Below, one piece after another: positions 6,061 to 7,704 of a stretch of 7,704 nt of DNA. A program made the position numbers and the translations under genes. Position 1 is the first letter of the stretch. Each line of letters opens with the position of its first letter. Below the pieces are notes generated by a model. It worked only from the letters and a program-made list of their open reading frames with translations, did no database searches and was not told the DNA's origin. Source of the DNA: CAYLOP01 sp964385305 (GTDB lineage Bacteria > Chloroflexota > Anaerolineae > Anaerolineales > E44-bin32); assembly GCA_964385305.1 (NCBI GenBank), contig CAYLOP010000151.1, forward strand, positions 1-7,704. Reading direction: 5' to 3'.

Positions 6061-6066
6061 GAGGGA
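6061..6066 (+). promoter_or_regulatory. Ribosome-binding site for the TTG start of permease 1
   Basis: GAGGGA directly follows the ATPase stop codon and is 6 nt before the TTG at 6073. No ATG start gives the complete acidic/basic N-terminal tail, so TTG is chosen. Confidence 0.65.
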
Positions 6067-6072
6067 ATTCTT

Positions 6073-7350
6073 TTGAGCGAGAACAAGGAAACCAAACCTG
6101 ATGCTGGCAAGATCCTCTTAGAGGAATTGATGGCAGGGCCTCCCGACCATCTCTCAAGAGGCCGCCGAATCCTGCAGACGATTCTAGTGCCCGTTTTAGC
6201 TGTGGTAAGTGGCTTGATCTTAGGGGCAATCTTTATCATCTTGACGTCCGAAGAGGTATACGCAGGCTTCGGCATATCCTTTGGACAAGGCATGGTTGCC
6301 TCGTGGCGAGCCGTTGCGAGCGCATATACGGCGCTCTTCACGGGGTCGATTGGCGATCCGGCAAGGATCATCCAGGCCCTTCAAAGCGGCGATGATCTTG
6401 AAATCCGCCGCGCTTTCAACCCAATCCTAGAGAGCCTGGTGGCTTCTACGCCCTATATCTTCGCTGGATTAGGGCTTGCACTGGGGTTCCGCTCTGGACT
6501 CTTTAATATCGGTGTGGAGGGTCAGCTTTTCTTAGGCGCTATTTTTTCCGCTTATGTCGGATATTCAATCAAGGGATTACCAGCGATCATCCATATTCCG
6601 CTTGCTCTGCTGGCAGGCGCATTGGGGGGGGCACTTTGGGGTTTCATCCCCGGCTGGCTGAAAGCCAAAACGGGGGGTCATGAGGTAATCAACACGATCA
6701 TGATGAACTACGTTGCCTTTCGTCTAAGCGAGTGGCTGCTGAACGGGCCAATGCAGAAACCCGACTCCTACGTCCCCATCAGCCCAACGATCGAAGAAAG
6801 CGCCATGCTGCCGCGCTTCTTCCAAGATCCGATCCGCTTTCATTTTGGTTTTTTCCTCGCACTTCTTGCTGCGTGGTTGGTGTACTGGCTCCTCTTCCGA
6901 ACAAAGTGGGGCTTCGACCTGCGTGCAGTGGGCGCCAATCCCAACGCCGCACGCTATGCTGGTATGAGCATCCTCGTGACCACCATTGCCGGAATGTCCA
7001 TTTCCGGCGCATTGGCGGGATTAGCGGGTGCGAATGAGGTTCTGGGTTTGAACCATAACCTTGCCCTGGCATTTTCGTCAGGCTATGGCTTTGACGCCAT
7101 TGCGTTGGCGTTATTGGGAAAGAACCACCCTGTCGGTGTGGTATTAGCCTCCCTGCTTTTTGGAACGCTGCGCAACGGGGCGACGCGCATGCAGGTAGCA
7201 GCCGGTATTCCCATCGACATTATCTCCATCCTGCAAGCGCTGATCCTGGCGTTCATCGCTGCGCCGGCCATTATCCGTACGATCTATCGATTACGTGCTC
7301 CTGCCGAGGAGGAAGAGACCATTTTTGCCAAGGGCTGGGGAGGAGGCTAA
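6073..7350 (+). CDS. Nucleoside-type ABC transporter permease 1 (NupP/YufP-like, BPD_transp_2 family)
   Basis: An integral inner-membrane subunit forming half of the translocation channel. It has 425 aa. A hydrophilic cytoplasmic N-terminus (1-32) is followed by the first helix (about 34-57). An extracytoplasmic stretch (about 60-118) precedes the conserved core: T-P-Y-I-F-A-G-L-G-L-A-L-G-F-R-S-G-L-F-N-I-G-V-E-G-Q (126-151), diagnostic of this permease family. Next come hydrophobic segments at about 152-164 and 172-192, and T-G-G-H-E-V-I-N-T-I-M-M-N-Y (200-213), the probable coupling region to the ATPase. Further helices lie at about 258-275, 298-320, 332-348, 353-366 and 383-404. R-A-V-G-A-N-P-N-A-A-R-Y-A-G (284-297) is also a family signature. 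The C-terminal tail is acidic (A-E-E-E-E-T). The TTG start has an RBS at 6061-6066. An 8-G run at 6624-6631 lies in the coding sequence, in frame here. Its stop is 3 nt before permease 2. Confidence 0.93.
   Translation: MSENKETKPDAGKILLEELMAGPPDHLSRGRRILQTILVPVLAVVSGLILGAIFIILTSEEVYAGFGISFGQGMVASWRAVASAYTALFTGSIGDPARIIQALQSGDDLEIRRAFNPILESLVASTPYIFAGLGLALGFRSGLFNIGVEGQLFLGAIFSAYVGYSIKGLPAIIHIPLALLAGALGGALWGFIPGWLKAKTGGHEVINTIMMNYVAFRLSEWLLNGPMQKPDSYVPISPTIEESAMLPRFFQDPIRFHFGFFLALLAAWLVYWLLFRTKWGFDLRAVGANPNAARYAGMSILVTTIAGMSISGALAGLAGANEVLGLNHNLALAFSSGYGFDAIALALLGKNHPVGVVLASLLFGTLRNGATRMQVAAGIPIDIISILQALILAFIAAPAIIRTIYRLRAPAEEEETIFAKGWGGG
7337..7346 (+). promoter_or_regulatory. Strong ribosome-binding site for permease 2
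   Basis: GGGGAGGAGG lies within the last codons of permease 1 (the Gly-rich tail) and 7 nt before the ATG at 7354. It suggests independent efficient initiation together with translational coupling. Confidence 0.8.
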
Positions 7351-7353
7351 CGC

Positions 7354-7704
7354 ATGGCGACAACCACTCTCCGTCGCGAGATCGACATAACTTCGCCAAC
7401 ACGCCAACGTGTGATGGGCGTTCTATTTCTACTGATCGCTGCTAGCATATGGATCCTATTTGGTCGTCATACCGTACCTGGACAAATTACCACCTTTAGC
7501 CTTACCGCAGGCGGATCCGATGTCACATTTCCGGATTGGGTGATCGGCTCTTCATTTACCCTGAACCTGCTTGCTGTCCTCTGCGCAATCATAGGGGGTT
7601 ACCAGATCGCACGCGGCTTCGGGAATTGGACAAATCTTGTCCTGGGCGGCGTGGCGGCGTTCTTTATCTTCGCCTTTCTAACCTGGGCAACAGCGGACAA
7701 ATCC
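7354..7704 (+). CDS. Nucleoside-type ABC transporter permease 2 (NupQ/YufQ-like), N-terminal 117 aa, truncated by the window
   Basis: An open frame of 117 codons from the ATG at 7354 to the right edge, no stop. Seen: a short basic/polar N-terminus (M-A-T-T-T-L-R-R-E), a hydrophobic segment at about 21-37, an extracytoplasmic-looking Gly/Thr-rich loop (38-60), and hydrophobic segments at about 62-83 and 94-112, ending W-A-T-A-D-K-S. The core permease signature of the family (the x-x-x-N-I-x-x-E-G region) has not been reached. The identity therefore rests mainly on operon position, three nucleotides after permease 1, and the membrane pattern. Three helices before the core would be an N-terminal extension relative to the roughly 320-residue Bacillus NupQ. 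I recall extended second permeases in Actinobacteria and Chloroflexota. It would pair with permease 1 to form the channel. Confidence 0.8.
   Translation, partial: MATTTLRREIDITSPTRQRVMGVLFLLIAASIWILFGRHTVPGQITTFSLTAGGSDVTFPDWVIGSSFTLNLLAVLCAIIGGYQIARGFGNWTNLVLGGVAAFFIFAFLTWATADKS

Noticed and set aside
592..7704. FtsK and the transporter as one functional system
   Set aside because: They are separated by 216 nt with a separate promoter, and the families have unrelated roles. The adjacency looks incidental.
1..7704. CRISPR arrays, insertion sequences, tRNA or rRNA genes, att sites
   Set aside because: No direct-repeat arrays, transposase frames, terminal inverted repeats or RNA-gene signatures were seen on reading both strands.

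Overview
The window looks like an ordinary chromosomal segment of a moderately GC-rich bacterium, most plausibly a member of the Chloroflexota (Anaerolineae-like). The basis is indirect: a cyclic-nucleotide-binding protein that runs into a W-L-G-x-E-E-V-V...R-K-H-P membrane-entry segment of a kind I associate with that phylum, the style of the BMP lipoprotein with its Ala/Pro/Glu linker, and repeated extended -10 promoters (TGnTANNAT). No rRNA or protein-level search was possible, so the phylum call is inference.

Layout. Positions 1-519 (minus strand) hold the N-terminal 173 codons of a cyclic-nucleotide-binding-domain protein that continues beyond the left edge. A 72-bp divergent intergenic region (520-591) carries back-to-back extended -10 promoters. 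The minus-strand one is placed so that its transcript should begin at the A of the ATG (leaderless). Positions 592-2907 encode a complete FtsK/SpoIIIE-type DNA translocase. From 2908 onward the window is a nucleoside-type (BMP family) ABC uptake system: substrate-binding lipoprotein (3124-4251), a double-domain ATPase (4503-6059), permease 1 (6073-7350) and permease 2 (7354 to the right edge, incomplete). The order matches the Bacillus NupNOPQ (YufNOPQ) and related BmpA/PnrA transporters.

How they work together. The lipoprotein, tethered outside the membrane, captures a ligand (purine nucleosides are the best-supported class for this family). The two permeases form the channel, and the tandem-NBD ATPase drives it with one canonical and one degenerate ATP site. 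The lipoprotein gene has its own promoter and a strong intrinsic terminator (4298-4328), so the binding protein is transcriptionally separated from the ATPase-permease operon. That operon is tightly packed (13 and 3 nt gaps) and must start from a promoter in 4329-4502.

Most interesting signal. The regions upstream of the lipoprotein gene and the ATPase gene share a motif, TGATTACA(A)GCAC, at almost the same distance from the two start codons (135 and 132 nt). It is followed by TTGAAT and ATCACAT at similar offsets, and in both places it sits on or beside a candidate -10 element with palindromic sequence around it. It may be a common operator or leader co-regulating two separated transcription units. 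I see no mobile element, CRISPR array, tRNA or rRNA, and no evidence for an entirely new system.
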